Below are positions 1 to 8,578 of a stretch of DNA of 64,000 bases, in pieces. Origin of the DNA: Candidatus Saccharimonadaceae bacterium ML1 (GTDB taxonomy: Bacteria; Patescibacteriota; Saccharimonadia; Saccharimonadales; Saccharimonadaceae). The position numbers were made by a program, and so were the translations under genes. A model generated the notes under the pieces. The model saw only the letters and a program-made list of their open reading frames with translations, did not search any database and was not told the origin of the DNA. The stretch is from contig CP124550.1 in NCBI GenBank assembly GCA_030253535.1, forward strand, positions 800,134 through 864,133, in the 5' to 3' direction. Position 1 is the first letter of the stretch. Each line of letters begins with the position of its first letter.

Positions 1-39
1 TCTAGGCGAATACCGAGCGGCGTAATTTACATGCCAGGA

Positions 40-393
40 CTACCGAGTCGCCTGGTGACTCATATCTAGCAAATTAACGATTTCCTCATCCGCTACCAAA
101 CCGTCCAGTACGATACTCACCCAATGCATTTTGTTCATATGATAACCCGGTGCAAAACCTGGCCGCGTTCGCAAATCATCAATCAAGTTCGGGTCAAGCT
201 TTAGATTTAATACATCAACCATACCCTCACCCGTTAATCCAACTGTACCGCGCGGCACATTCATCACGATTGCATACCACTTATGATTGTCATCATGTCG
301 AAACACTGCGTAGTTTGGGTATTTCTGCCATAAAAACTCTGGGTCAGTACCATAGGTTTGTTTAATGTGAATGTATAATTGCGAACGGTTCAT
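40..393 (-). CDS. YjbR/MmcQ-family small protein
   Basis: The 117-residue protein matches the overall look of the YjbR/MmcQ (CyaY-like fold) family: an N-terminal helix, a central WYAIVMNVPR strand pair, LNLKLDP, a PGFAPGYHMNKMHWVSI stretch and a short C-terminal helix. Members are cytoplasmic, often annotated as DNA-binding, and have no established reaction. The length is normal for the family. It is a single gene reading leftwards, ending close to the window edge, with no visible operon partner. The family call is fairly sure; the cellular role is unknown. Confidence 0.75.
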   Translation of the reverse strand: MNRSQLYIHIKQTYGTDPEFLWQKYPNYAVFRHDDNHKWYAIVMNVPRGTVGLTGEGMVDVLNLKLDPNLIDDLRTRPGFAPGYHMNKMHWVSIVLDGLVADEEIVNLLDMSHQATR

Positions 394-447
394 CTATTTC
401 TCTAACCACTAGGATAATTTACAAATATACCACGACTAGATGACTAG

Positions 448-1074
448 CTATCGTGTCTTTGCAATAATCTCACGTAATTGTTTGATCGCATCCGCACGGC
501 GCTCGGTCGTCCAGTATTCACCGGGCGTCAGGCCTTTATCATCAATGGACGTTTCCGGTAAAAACCGTCCAACAATTTTGCCGTCATGCAATGCCGTGAC
601 GTCTGGCACGAAGATACGCGGATTACCATCGCCATCTTTCGCTAAATAATCTTTTAGTTTTTTGACCAGCATTTGGTATGTTACGTCATTATTTGCACGC
701 GCCTGGCGTATGTCCATATAATAAACTTTTGTCAGCCCTTCAGCTTTTGCTGCCTCGTCAATCGTTGGCGCTAGTTTTTGGCACCACGGGCATTCTTTGA
801 AGCCTAAAAAGACGAGACCGCTGCCATGTTCGAAAATTTGCTTAATCTCACTAGGCGACACATACACAAAACGGTTATCGTCCGCCACCTGCGAATAGTG
901 CTGCTTAAATTTCGCTGCGTCAGATAGAGCAACCGTTGACTGTTCATACTCTTTCGATGATTGACTTACTTTAAGTATGCACCACCACGCGGCAAGCAGA
1001 GCAACCGCTGCCACAATAGCCGCGACAATTATCCATTGTTTTCGTTCTCGTGCTTTCGATTTTTTTGCGCTCAT
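448..1074 (-). CDS. Membrane-anchored thioredoxin-fold protein (PedC/BrcD-like)
   Basis: The protein has a basic N-terminus, one membrane helix (about residues 15-34) and an extracytoplasmic thioredoxin-like domain with the redox motif FKECPWCQKLAP, in which CPWC is the active dithiol. After it come a strand with YYMDIR and a cis-Pro-like region (RIFVPDVTAL). This resembles thioredoxin-like bacteriocin-transport accessory proteins, presumably acting in disulfide exchange outside the membrane. The ATG at 1074 is preferred over one six codons upstream because a strong GGAGGT lies at 1080-1085, just before it. The substrate is unknown. Confidence 0.75.
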   Translation of the reverse strand: MSAKKSKARERKQWIIVAAIVAAVALLAAWWCILKVSQSSKEYEQSTVALSDAAKFKQHYSQVADDNRFVYVSPSEIKQIFEHGSGLVFLGFKECPWCQKLAPTIDEAAKAEGLTKVYYMDIRQARANNDVTYQMLVKKLKDYLAKDGDGNPRIFVPDVTALHDGKIVGRFLPETSIDDKGLTPGEYWTTERRADAIKQLREIIAKTR

Positions 1075-1310
1075 AGTCCACCTCCATTTCACCTTTTTAT
1101 TGTATCACGCCGCTACACGTACACTACTTAATTCCGTTGTGTATCTAATGCTATGGCTCGGTCACTAGTTAGACTCTAACTATAGTAGTCGATTATCTTA
1201 ATTTTTTATCTTTGTTCTATGCTTATTCTTAACTTCTACTCCTACCTTTACTTTCACTCGCTAGGCTCTTGTTCTTATGTCTCTACCGTCTATTCATAGT
1301 TATTATTCTT

Positions 1311-1332
1311 TCTTATATATTTATATATAAGA
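1311..1332. repeat. Core of a long imperfect inverted repeat
   Basis: Bases 1311-1320 and 1323-1332 are exact reverse complements (10 bp arms, two-base centre). Outside this core the arms continue imperfectly with CTTTCTTAT-like and AAGAATGATGA-like blocks, giving a potential long cruciform or hairpin. The function is unknown. Confidence 0.55.
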
Positions 1333-1374
1333 AGGAGAGAGAAAAGAATGATGAATAATAGGGGTAGAATAGGT

Positions 1375-1408
1375 AAAGAATACCGGATATTGATATCCGG
1401 TATTCTTT
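1375..1408. terminator. Perfect inverted repeat, probable bidirectional terminator
   Basis: Bases 1375-1390 and 1393-1408 are exact reverse complements (16 bp arms around TG). On the plus strand the right arm ends in a short T-run. It lies about 85 bases beyond the metK stop on the minus strand, so it is most likely the metK terminator, although the minus-strand T-tract is weak. Confidence 0.5.
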
Positions 1409-1491
1409 TATAGTGAGAGGGGTAAAAAAGAGAGTGAAAACTATACTAGAAACGTTAAGTTAGCGCTATGCTCAGCAGTACTGTGTAGGTT

Positions 1492-2547
1492 TTAACCTTC
1501 GTACAACTCCCATGAAAAACCTGCTTGACCGAAATGACCGTAGCGGACAGTCTGTTCGTATATTGGACGACGCAAATCAAGCGCTTCAATAATGCCGTTC
1601 GGCGTCAAATCATATCCAGTGATCTTGCGCAGCACACCGTCAACGATTGCTGTAGTCTCAATCGGTTGATCGTAACCAATCGCATATGCTAATCGTACAA
1701 GTACTTCGCCTGCATGGAATCGATGCAAATAGTCAATGGCGATTTTGCGCGCCATATACGCAGCACTGCGATCCACCTTGCTTGGGTCTTTACCGCTAAA
1801 TGCCCCGCCGCCAAGCGGTATACGCGGACCATAATTATCTACTGCCAGTTTGCGACCCGTTAGACCTGCATCAGCGTCAAACCCACCAATTTTCCAATCG
1901 CCTGCTGGATTGATATGCAATATTGGATCGATATTTTGAGTCACTGAATTATTCATCTGGTGTTCCGTTTGAGTTTCTGCAAAGTACTTTACCCCCACAT
2001 ATCGTACCGCTTCGTTTCTCACCCAATCTTTCACCGCCTGCTCCAACTCATCGTATGGCGCATGCTGAAAACTCGCTACAACCGCGACGATCTCGCGACC
2101 ACGCACCGATACTTGCGTCTTGCCGTCATATGGCCAACGCTGATATAGACTCTGATTTAGGCGCCGCGCCAACACCACTTCTAGCGGCAACAGCTCCGGT
2201 GTCTCATTGCAAGCATAGCCTATCATAATCCCCTGGTCACCCGCACCGCCTGCGTTGACACCACGCGCAATTTCTGGACTCTGTTCAGCAACCCGCTCAA
2301 TAACTTCACTATTTTTGCCGGCAATTCGGCGAACAATTTTTGCAATATTTACTTCTACCCGACTTGATACCTCGCCCGTAACAAATACTGCACCGTGCCC
2401 GCCCGCTACATCAATCGCTACACGCGCCTGCGGATCTTTTGCCAGATATGCATCTACAATTGCATCTGAAATCTGGTCGCATAATTTATCCGGATGCCCT
2501 GGTGACACACTCTCAGCTGTGCGTATACTATTTTGATTTTTACTCAT
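1492..2547 (-). CDS. metK: S-adenosylmethionine synthetase
   Basis: MetK condenses ATP and methionine to S-adenosylmethionine, with release of phosphate and pyrophosphate, in the cytoplasm. Diagnostic motifs are present: ESVSPGHPDK near the N-terminus (ATP-binding His and the following Asp), GAGDQGIMIGYACNET (methionine/ATP loop), GGGAFSGKDPSKVDRSAAY (P-loop-like) and the terminal GHFGQAGFSWE. At 351 residues it is 30-40 shorter than typical bacterial enzymes. The missing parts appear to be the segment between the first two motifs and the C-terminal tail. The gene follows a SAM-I-type riboswitch whose platform covers its Shine-Dalgarno, giving feedback control by its own product. Confidence 0.95.
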   Translation of the reverse strand: MSKNQNSIRTAESVSPGHPDKLCDQISDAIVDAYLAKDPQARVAIDVAGGHGAVFVTGEVSSRVEVNIAKIVRRIAGKNSEVIERVAEQSPEIARGVNAGGAGDQGIMIGYACNETPELLPLEVVLARRLNQSLYQRWPYDGKTQVSVRGREIVAVVASFQHAPYDELEQAVKDWVRNEAVRYVGVKYFAETQTEHQMNNSVTQNIDPILHINPAGDWKIGGFDADAGLTGRKLAVDNYGPRIPLGGGAFSGKDPSKVDRSAAYMARKIAIDYLHRFHAGEVLVRLAYAIGYDQPIETTAIVDGVLRKITGYDLTPNGIIEALDLRRPIYEQTVRYGHFGQAGFSWELYEG

Positions 2548-2548
2548 A

Positions 2549-2725
2549 GGTTACTCCTTCCGCACATCTTGCCATGCACCGAGCAGAAAGGAGTTTCGCA
2601 ACAATATCTTCCCATTCGGGCTAGACGGAGCACCTTACCGCAGCATGGAATTGTCCCATGCTAAAGCAGGTTGCTGGCGGCTCAACGAGCTAGTTCTCTC
2701 GCCGCACTCTTGATATGCTAGTTGT
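2549..2725 (-). promoter_or_regulatory. SAM-I-type (S-box) riboswitch with SD-masking platform
   Basis: Read on the minus strand, the metK leader shows the S-box landmarks in order: ATCAAGAG at the 5' side of P1 (about 2710-2717), a GC-rich P2 with GCCGCCAGCAACCTG (internal loop and kink-turn region), GGTAAGGTGCT (junction), and GAAGATAT closing P1 (about 2602-2611). Downstream of the aptamer, bases 2588-2594 are the exact complement of the metK Shine-Dalgarno AAGGAGT at 2553-2559. When SAM stabilises the aptamer, this hairpin can form and hide the ribosome site, so control is probably translational. No transcription terminator is seen before the ATG. Confidence 0.85.
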
Positions 2726-2738
2726 TAATTGCGAGACT

Positions 2739-2768
2739 ATTGTAGCATAAGATACCACATCTTCACAA
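2739..2768 (-). promoter_or_regulatory. Predicted metK leader promoter
   Basis: On the minus strand TTGTGA (2768-2763) is followed after 18 bases by TACAAT (2744-2739). Transcription would start near 2732, about a dozen bases before the riboswitch aptamer begins. Confidence 0.55.
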
Positions 2769-2772
2769 TAAT

Positions 2773-3198
2773 CTATCGACACGATGGGTGCAATACATAA
2801 AGATCGATCAAAAGGTATAAACATACGAACTGCATGAAGATTATATATGATAAAATACCCCAACTTTCTCTTGTGAATATCCGTCCAAAATGTCGTACAT
2901 AGTCGCCTATATCTGTAAGGTCGCCACCACGCACATTATTGTCACCATACTGTTCCATGTATTTTCGCGTCACACGACCTTCATATAATTGAGCTTTCTC
3001 AATGTCGCACAGGCCAAGGTCTTTCGTATCGTGAATTTTCAGAGGTTTATATTTTTTCGTCCAATTCGCACCAGCAAAACCCCGTTGATGCTCACGAAAC
3101 CGTTTTTCGACTGAACGCGAAGTGATACCAATATACCATTTGTCTTGCTCCAGTTTTAAAACATAGAGCTGCCAACGCGACTTTTGCTTATTCACCAC
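2773..3198 (-). CDS. GIY-YIG nuclease-domain protein with C-terminal membrane helix
   Basis: Residues 10-40 carry the GIY-YIG signature (LYVLKLEQDKWYIGIT, then a helix with R33 and EHQRG). The family-typical NVRGG block follows about 50 residues later. This is a single-strand-nicking nuclease fold. Unusually, the C-terminus (about 110-138) is a hydrophobic segment compatible with a membrane helix. Translation appears to begin at GTG, overlapping the res stop by a few bases, so it is the last gene of the type III restriction operon. Whether it takes part in restriction or is a passenger is unknown. Confidence 0.75.
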   Translation of the reverse strand: MVNKQKSRWQLYVLKLEQDKWYIGITSRSVEKRFREHQRGFAGANWTKKYKPLKIHDTKDLGLCDIEKAQLYEGRVTRKYMEQYGDNNVRGGDLTDIGDYVRHFGRIFTRESWGILSYIIFMQFVCLYLLIDLYVLHPSCR

Positions 3199-5948
3199 TT
3201 CCGTTCTTTCATATCACACTTTTTTAGCGCACTCTGCAAATCCCGCACTGGCGCCACATATTCAACTTCAACTTCTACGAAATGCTGTCGTGCAGCCAGG
3301 ATTTTGCCCCGCTCGCTCGCGCTCAGATGTGAATTGTTGATTTTATTCACTCCTTTTGTCTCTGCAACAAAATAAACTCGTTCGTCGCCATCAAATACCA
3401 CCGCCCAGTCTGGATTATATGACCCGAGCGGCGTCGGGATCGTGAACCAACCCGGCAGCTTTACATAAAACCGGATGTTGCCTGCTTGCTCTAACGCTTT
3501 CATAAACTTATACTCCACCTCTGAATCAACCGTCACGTAATCATATATCGTTTTATCCGGATTATCAACAGCAATCGCTCCGCTTTTCATCGCCGCATCG
3601 TACAAATAAGCTTCGAGTTCATGGTTTTCAAACAGACACATATCGTAACTTTCGCCAGTTTTTTGGTAACTAATTCCGTCTACCATCACCTCTTGCTTAG
3701 CACGATTGATAGCCCGCGCCGCCTCGTCGATCATCTGTTGTGGATTACGTGCTAATTTACCAAACACATCTGCCTTATCAAGCACGGCAAAAATCATCGC
3801 GCGCGTCAATCCTGTTCGCTTTTCCAGCACACTCAGAATATCTGGCACATACACCTTCTGGATATTCGCTGCTACACCAGCACCTGGCGTTTCACTGACC
3901 GTAAAACCGCGCTCCGCGCCTAACTGTTCAATTCGTACTCTGGTATCAACAATCTGCGGACGGACGACCTCAACCAATACTAATTGCTTAGTCGCTTGAC
4001 GCACTAACTCATCTACATCAAACGCCACACGATAAACGGTTTTATGTTTTATCCGCTCCCACAATTCCTTAAAATCGTCGCTCAAAGCCAGGCTTTTTGT
4101 CAGCCGTATCCGCCGCCGATCGTCGCGATTCTTAATCCGCCCGCTAAACGAGATTCCCGTTTCCTGTTCAATCTCGGTCTGCAACTTTCGGCTAAAATCC
4201 GCGTAACTTTCGTTAGCTACCACCGTCAGCACATTAGTATTCTGGTCGTGAACTCGCTCGCCATTGATATCTACCGGTAAGCGCAACCCCCGCCCAATTT
4301 CCTGGCGCTTTTTCATTTCACTTGACGTTTCGTTCAACGTACAAATTGTAAACACATTCGGGTTATCCCAACCCTCGCGCAGCGCCGAATGACTGAAGAT
4401 AAATCGCAGTGGCTCGTTCGGATCAAGCAGCCGCTCCTTGTCTTTCATAATCAAGTTGTATGCGCTATCATCATCTTTTGTCCGGCCACCTTCGCCCTTA
4501 GTGTCACGCGAGTCCTTCCACTGCCCGATTTTGTCTTTGGCAAAATAGCCATCGTGCACCATCTCGACCGCCAGCCCGTCTAGCATGCCAGCAAAGCGTG
4601 GTTTAGCTGCCACTTTTTGGTAGATTTCTTCAAACCACTCAGCAAACTTACCTTTCACTACACCGCCTGGCGTATACTCACGGTAATTCGCCACTTTGTC
4701 GATGAAGAACAGACTCAAGACTTTAACATTCGTGCCCAGCTGTTTCTGTTTGTCAAAATGGTCTTCAATCGTCAGTTCAATCTGCCGCTTCAAAATCTCC
4801 TCGCGCAAGCTCTCGTCTTTCCGTCCGACATACACCGTCTTGCTATTAGCAAATTCTACCGCCTGCTCGATAAAATCAATCCGCTCCACCACGTAATTTT
4901 CGTACACCGCACGACCTGTCAATTCCGCCAAATCATCGCCCGGACTCACTTTTACCACTCGCCGTTGTAAGCCACGCTCATCACTAGTATCAACTTCAAC
5001 ATGCGCGATAATCCGGCTCTTGCCTTTGCGTTCTAGCTTTACCACATTCACATACGCGTCATTGTAGCTATCCTCGCTCAACACACTGTGTACCTCAATC
5101 TTCTTTACCAAATGTTTATCATAGGCGTCAACCGGCGTCAGGCGATAGAGTAGATTGTACGGGTTTTTATGCGTGGCACTATAACGCAGCGTACAGAGCG
5201 GATGCAGGCTTTCAATCGCTGCTTTTCGCGTATCGGTTTCCATATTCTGCGGCTCGTCGACAATCACCACCGGATTAGTCGCACGAATGAAATCTAGTGG
5301 ACGACCGTAATCACTCTGTTTATTCATGATGTTAGCCGCCTTAGCGAAACTATCAATAGTGATGACCATGATTTGCAGCGTATCATTGGTCGCAAACTCG
5401 CGTGCTTGTCCCGTCTTTTTGCTATCCCAGACATAATAATTCATCTCCGGATTCTGATATAAGTCAGCGAAGTGCTCCCGAGTGATTGCCAGGTTCTTCA
5501 GCACACCCTCGCGAATCGCTACGCTCGGTACCACGATGATAAACTTCTTCCAACCATAATGCTGGTGTAGCTCATGAATCGTCCGTAAGTACACATACGT
5601 TTTGCCTGTACCGGTCTCCATCTCGATGGAAAAGTTCATACCGTGCTTCAGAGATTTTTCACTGGTTTCCAGTGGAAAATTCGTCGGAAAACTAAAGTCG
5701 CCTTCTTTAGTCTCACTTTTCTCGATATCATTTTTCTCTTGAATCTTGTGTGTATTCTCAATTATCTGAGCCACATCTAGCGTCAAGCTATTCCCCTTGG
5801 CGATTGTCGCCTCCAAGCTTAACTGACCATCCTGATCCATATGGCGAGTTGCACCGTCAATGTCTTTTGGCTGGCCAGTAAATATATCCACCACCGCGTT
5901 GATGGCGTCGAGTTGATATTGCTGGTTGGGGTCAAATTTTAGTTTCAT
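3192..5948 (-). CDS. res: Type III restriction enzyme, Res (helicase-endonuclease) subunit
   Basis: Res is the ATP-dependent translocating/cutting subunit of a type III restriction-modification complex. It cuts DNA with unmethylated sites together with Mod. Visible elements are the superfamily 2 helicase Walker A ETGTGKT (about 111-117), DEPQ box (about 231-234), the later motif with FSHSALREGWDNPN and EIGRGLRLP (motif VI), and a C-terminal PD-(D/E)xK nuclease: PD at about 846-847 with AETK at 862-865. The 918-residue length is normal. ATG 5948 is chosen over an upstream TTG. Its start overlaps the preceding 68-aa ORF by 17 bases, and its stop overlaps the GIY-YIG gene. Confidence 0.93.
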   Translation of the reverse strand: MKLKFDPNQQYQLDAINAVVDIFTGQPKDIDGATRHMDQDGQLSLEATIAKGNSLTLDVAQIIENTHKIQEKNDIEKSETKEGDFSFPTNFPLETSEKSLKHGMNFSIEMETGTGKTYVYLRTIHELHQHYGWKKFIIVVPSVAIREGVLKNLAITREHFADLYQNPEMNYYVWDSKKTGQAREFATNDTLQIMVITIDSFAKAANIMNKQSDYGRPLDFIRATNPVVIVDEPQNMETDTRKAAIESLHPLCTLRYSATHKNPYNLLYRLTPVDAYDKHLVKKIEVHSVLSEDSYNDAYVNVVKLERKGKSRIIAHVEVDTSDERGLQRRVVKVSPGDDLAELTGRAVYENYVVERIDFIEQAVEFANSKTVYVGRKDESLREEILKRQIELTIEDHFDKQKQLGTNVKVLSLFFIDKVANYREYTPGGVVKGKFAEWFEEIYQKVAAKPRFAGMLDGLAVEMVHDGYFAKDKIGQWKDSRDTKGEGGRTKDDDSAYNLIMKDKERLLDPNEPLRFIFSHSALREGWDNPNVFTICTLNETSSEMKKRQEIGRGLRLPVDINGERVHDQNTNVLTVVANESYADFSRKLQTEIEQETGISFSGRIKNRDDRRRIRLTKSLALSDDFKELWERIKHKTVYRVAFDVDELVRQATKQLVLVEVVRPQIVDTRVRIEQLGAERGFTVSETPGAGVAANIQKVYVPDILSVLEKRTGLTRAMIFAVLDKADVFGKLARNPQQMIDEAARAINRAKQEVMVDGISYQKTGESYDMCLFENHELEAYLYDAAMKSGAIAVDNPDKTIYDYVTVDSEVEYKFMKALEQAGNIRFYVKLPGWFTIPTPLGSYNPDWAVVFDGDERVYFVAETKGVNKINNSHLSASERGKILAARQHFVEVEVEYVAPVRDLQSALKKCDMKERKW

Positions 5949-6138
5949 CAAGAAATAGCTCTTTTGAATTAAGAAGATTACATATGTTTGACAATAAACA
6001 ATTCTTCAAAGTATAATTTACATAGGAACAATTTTGTTTCACGAAGACCTGTATCATTTGAAAGCTGGCTTCACGCCATCGAAGGGTATCCTTCTCAGAA
6101 TGATATGGGTCTTTTTGAAATACAGAGCACCTAATCAT
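5932..6138 (-). CDS. 68-aa ORF between DUF3800 gene and res
   Basis: No family is recognised. It is kept because its ATG overlaps the DUF3800 stop in an 8-base ATGATTAG junction and its own stop lies inside the first codons of res, the same tight coupling as the other junctions in this operon. The product (starting MIRCSVFQKDPYH) contains several Cys residues in its C-terminal half and no membrane helix. It could be a small accessory or antitoxin-like component of the inserted module, or a filler ORF without function. Confidence 0.5.
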   Translation of the reverse strand: MIRCSVFQKDPYHSEKDTLRWREASFQMIQVFVKQNCSYVNYTLKNCLLSNICNLLNSKELFLDETKI

Positions 6139-6964
6139 TATCAACCACCTTATTCTGCTTTGTAAGAAGGTTTTTCGGTCCATAATAATTCTGATAGTTC
6201 TCGTATTTTGTCGTGTCATACAAATCCAAAATTAACGGGATTCTATCTTTTACAACATCATAAAAACGCGTTTCCCCTTTTTCAAAAACTCGCTGCACCG
6301 TCCATAAAATATAATCTGTTATTGCCAGCACTGGCTCGCTACTATACCTCTGGACATTAAATTTTATATCGGCCCTGTACTTATATCGACGCGTCTTTGC
6401 ATGGCGTTCATGCGCCTGCGATAAAGCAATTTCTAGATTATTATTTTTCGTACTACTTCCACGCTCCGCAATGTTAATAACTAACTTTTCGTAATTTCCC
6501 TTATCTTTCAATAGATGAGAAAGTAAGTCAGCATAGAATTCTCTTTCCTGAGAGTGATGTTTATTGACAAACCTCGTAAGCCGTTTACGCCCTACCACCA
6601 TCTGTACAGAGAAATCTACGTTCTCAAGCAAGAACATAAGAAACTTATACCGAAGCTCTGGCGGATCATCCTTGGCGTGCAAATAAAAACTACCTTGATC
6701 TATGCGCTTTTTTACGCTAGGTATTTCGTTAAAATACGGGTCATTTTCTATTTCTTTGCAAAATATCCTAATAAAATTACGCACCTGTTCTAAATCTTGC
6801 TTTACATGCGCCATACCCAATATAAATGTTCTGGAAATACCGTTGCTGCCCAAAGGCGCTGGAGCTTTCCCTTTCAAGAAGAACGTCATGTCGCCCGCCT
6901 CGTCAATAAAACGGTGGTAAGTATAAGGCTTTAAGTTGTTTTTCATTTTACTAGATCCAATCAT
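6131..6964 (-). CDS. DUF3800-domain protein
   Basis: The N-terminal strand with FIDEAGD (about residues 19-25) is the hallmark of DUF3800, thought to adopt an RNase H-like fold in which these acidic residues form the putative active site. Later acidic positions (for example AITDYILWTVQR and LILDLYD) fit the pattern. The protein is 277 residues. The start overlaps the upstream ORF stop by one base (TAATG), although ATG 6946 is an alternative. It lies within the AT-rich block between mod and res with an ATPase gene, so a nuclease or effector role in phage defence is inferred, not shown. Confidence 0.8.
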   Translation of the reverse strand: MIGSSKMKNNLKPYTYHRFIDEAGDMTFFLKGKAPAPLGSNGISRTFILGMAHVKQDLEQVRNFIRIFCKEIENDPYFNEIPSVKKRIDQGSFYLHAKDDPPELRYKFLMFLLENVDFSVQMVVGRKRLTRFVNKHHSQEREFYADLLSHLLKDKGNYEKLVINIAERGSSTKNNNLEIALSQAHERHAKTRRYKYRADIKFNVQRYSSEPVLAITDYILWTVQRVFEKGETRFYDVVKDRIPLILDLYDTTKYENYQNYYGPKNLLTKQNKVVDND

Positions 6965-7146
6965 TACACCACCTCCACAAAATTCGGAAATCCCGAATTT
7001 TCTACATAGCTATTCATAATTTCCGAACAAGTGACTATTTCGTTAGTTGTCTGGTTTTTCCGGACAACTGGAGCTATATTAAACTTACTCTTACTAAACA
7101 AGAGCTGTCTATCATTGGTGATTCTGCACAACAGAGAATTAGGCAT
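6964..7146 (-). CDS. 60-aa ORF between ATPase and DUF3800 genes
   Basis: No domain is recognised. The ATG at 7146 overlaps the ATPase stop in an 8-base ATGCCTAA junction, and its stop shares one base with the DUF3800 start, so it is very likely translated with both. The product (starting MPNSLLCRITNDRQ) is soluble, with two Cys and a short hydrophobic C-terminus (PNFVEVV). A start six codons upstream is possible. It may bridge the ATPase and the DUF3800 protein; this is inference from position only. Confidence 0.55.
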   Translation of the reverse strand: MPNSLLCRITNDRQLLFSKSKFNIAPVVRKNQTTNEIVTCSEIMNSYVENSGFPNFVEVV

Positions 7147-8578
7147 TGTTAGATCCTGATTCATTTTGATATTCTCTTCTTATACATTCTCTTAAAAACT
7201 TGATGGATTCCTGCAAATTATCCATTATAAATTGGTTTGTGCAATATTCATTTTCTTTATTTTCTTTATGGTGAAATGCATTGCGCAAGACAGAATGTAT
7301 ACTTAATCTATCTACCCAACCGTTATCTCTCTTCCAGTCGTATTTCTCAGCATCAGTAACATCAAATGTTCTATCTAACGCACTTGGGCTAGACTCACCT
7401 CTAAGATAGGACAACTGGCCATATAACTCGTTATGATACTCAAGAGTAGGATAGTTGAAAGCGAGATAATTTATTTCAGCAGGAGTGGCTCTAGGGAGAA
7501 GCGCTTCTTCAATCTCTACGTTTACGACACTACCATCCGTACCCTTCTTTAGCAGATGCTTCTTGGTGTTGCCAATGGCATCAGCGAGAAAAAGCTCGTG
7601 CACGAAAATTGGTGAATGAGATGTTATAAATACCTGGACAGACTTCGACAACTCCATTATTTCCTGCACGAGTATCTGCTGCAAAGAAGGATGCAGGTGC
7701 ATTTCTGCTTCGTCAATCATAACAATTAAATCATGCCTCTTCGTTTTAGCTACTTCTTTCTTAACCAAAAGCGCTAACAATAATTGATACCCTTTTCCTA
7801 TCCTATCTATAGAAACATAACTATTCTCGTCGATTTTCTGCGCCAGGAAGGATCTTGAAAAAAGCTCACTATTATCAACGTGTCTTAATTCTACCTTTAG
7901 ATTCGTTAGTTCATTAAATTTTTTTACAGAACTACTTAATACCGTACTCTTATTAACTTTAGCTAGCTCACCTTTTATTGTGCCATTAACGTCCGATTTA
8001 TCATCTACATCTCTTACGTAATGATAGTTCAAGTGTTCCAGAGTGCGATCAAACTCAGTTTTATTAGACACCCCCGAAACTATAGAACCAATCCGAAAGT
8101 CCACATCTATTATCTGGTATTCTTGATTGTACCGAGCTTCCCCAAAAGTACCTTTTAGATCGGCACGCAAGTCAGGTTTACCTTCTTCAATTTCATCAGA
8201 TAGCAGTAGACTCTGTGTAACAACCATTCTGTCAAGCGAACCACCCGATCTTTCTCGTAAATATCCTTTGAAACACAAGCCATTTGCTTGAAAATCACCA
8301 CTATATAACTTTTTAGCCGTAAAGTCAGTATCGGCTTTAGCGATAATAGTGGCTCTTGAGTCTGCTTTATGCAGATCGTGAAATGAAAAGCTATCAACCT
8401 TATAGCTTCCTAGGGCAAGTGCTATAGCATCAAGAATTGATGTCTTACCACATCCATTTTCTCCTAAAATAACATTTAGTCCACTCCCCAAATTAGTATT
8501 ATCTGGTACAGCTATGTTTTTAAGAATAAAGTCGTCAAAACCTCGATAATTCTTTATTTCTAGTTCACGAATAAACAT
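7139..8578 (-). CDS. OLD/RecF-like AAA ATPase with HEPN-like C-terminus
   Basis: The 479-residue protein begins like SMC/RecF/OLD-type ATPases (IRELEIKNYRGF). Walker A is GENGCGKT (39-46), followed by the long inserted region, Walker B with the VMIDEAEMHLHP helix and the TSHSP switch. No TOPRIM domain follows. Instead the last 65 residues are helical and contain LRNAFHH (432-437), the R-N-x-x-x-H pattern of HEPN ribonucleases and of abortive-infection ATPases. The start shares one base with the mod stop (TAATG). Base composition is clearly more AT-rich than mod and res. A sensor ATPase with RNase-type effector is the likely role. Confidence 0.82.
   Translation of the reverse strand: MFIRELEIKNYRGFDDFILKNIAVPDNTNLGSGLNVILGENGCGKTSILDAIALALGSYKVDSFSFHDLHKADSRATIIAKADTDFTAKKLYSGDFQANGLCFKGYLRERSGGSLDRMVVTQSLLLSDEIEEGKPDLRADLKGTFGEARYNQEYQIIDVDFRIGSIVSGVSNKTEFDRTLEHLNYHYVRDVDDKSDVNGTIKGELAKVNKSTVLSSSVKKFNELTNLKVELRHVDNSELFSRSFLAQKIDENSYVSIDRIGKGYQLLLALLVKKEVAKTKRHDLIVMIDEAEMHLHPSLQQILVQEIMELSKSVQVFITSHSPIFVHELFLADAIGNTKKHLLKKGTDGSVVNVEIEEALLPRATPAEINYLAFNYPTLEYHNELYGQLSYLRGESSPSALDRTFDVTDAEKYDWKRDNGWVDRLSIHSVLRNAFHHKENKENEYCTNQFIMDNLQESIKFLRECIRREYQNESGSNNA

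Larger units (their letters stand above)
1093..1491. other. Non-coding stretch with pyrimidine/purine asymmetry
   Basis: No credible gene is seen in these roughly 400 bases. The left part (about 1200-1310) is strongly pyrimidine-rich on the plus strand and the right part (about 1333-1380) strongly purine-rich. The two halves form an extended imperfect inverted repeat centred on 1321/1322, followed by a separate perfect hairpin at 1375-1408. Confidence 0.6.

Noticed and set aside
5992-6130. Treating the DUF3800-res gap as an empty spacer
   Set aside because: A 68-codon ORF fills it with overlaps on both sides, so it is reported as a possible gene, with moderate confidence.
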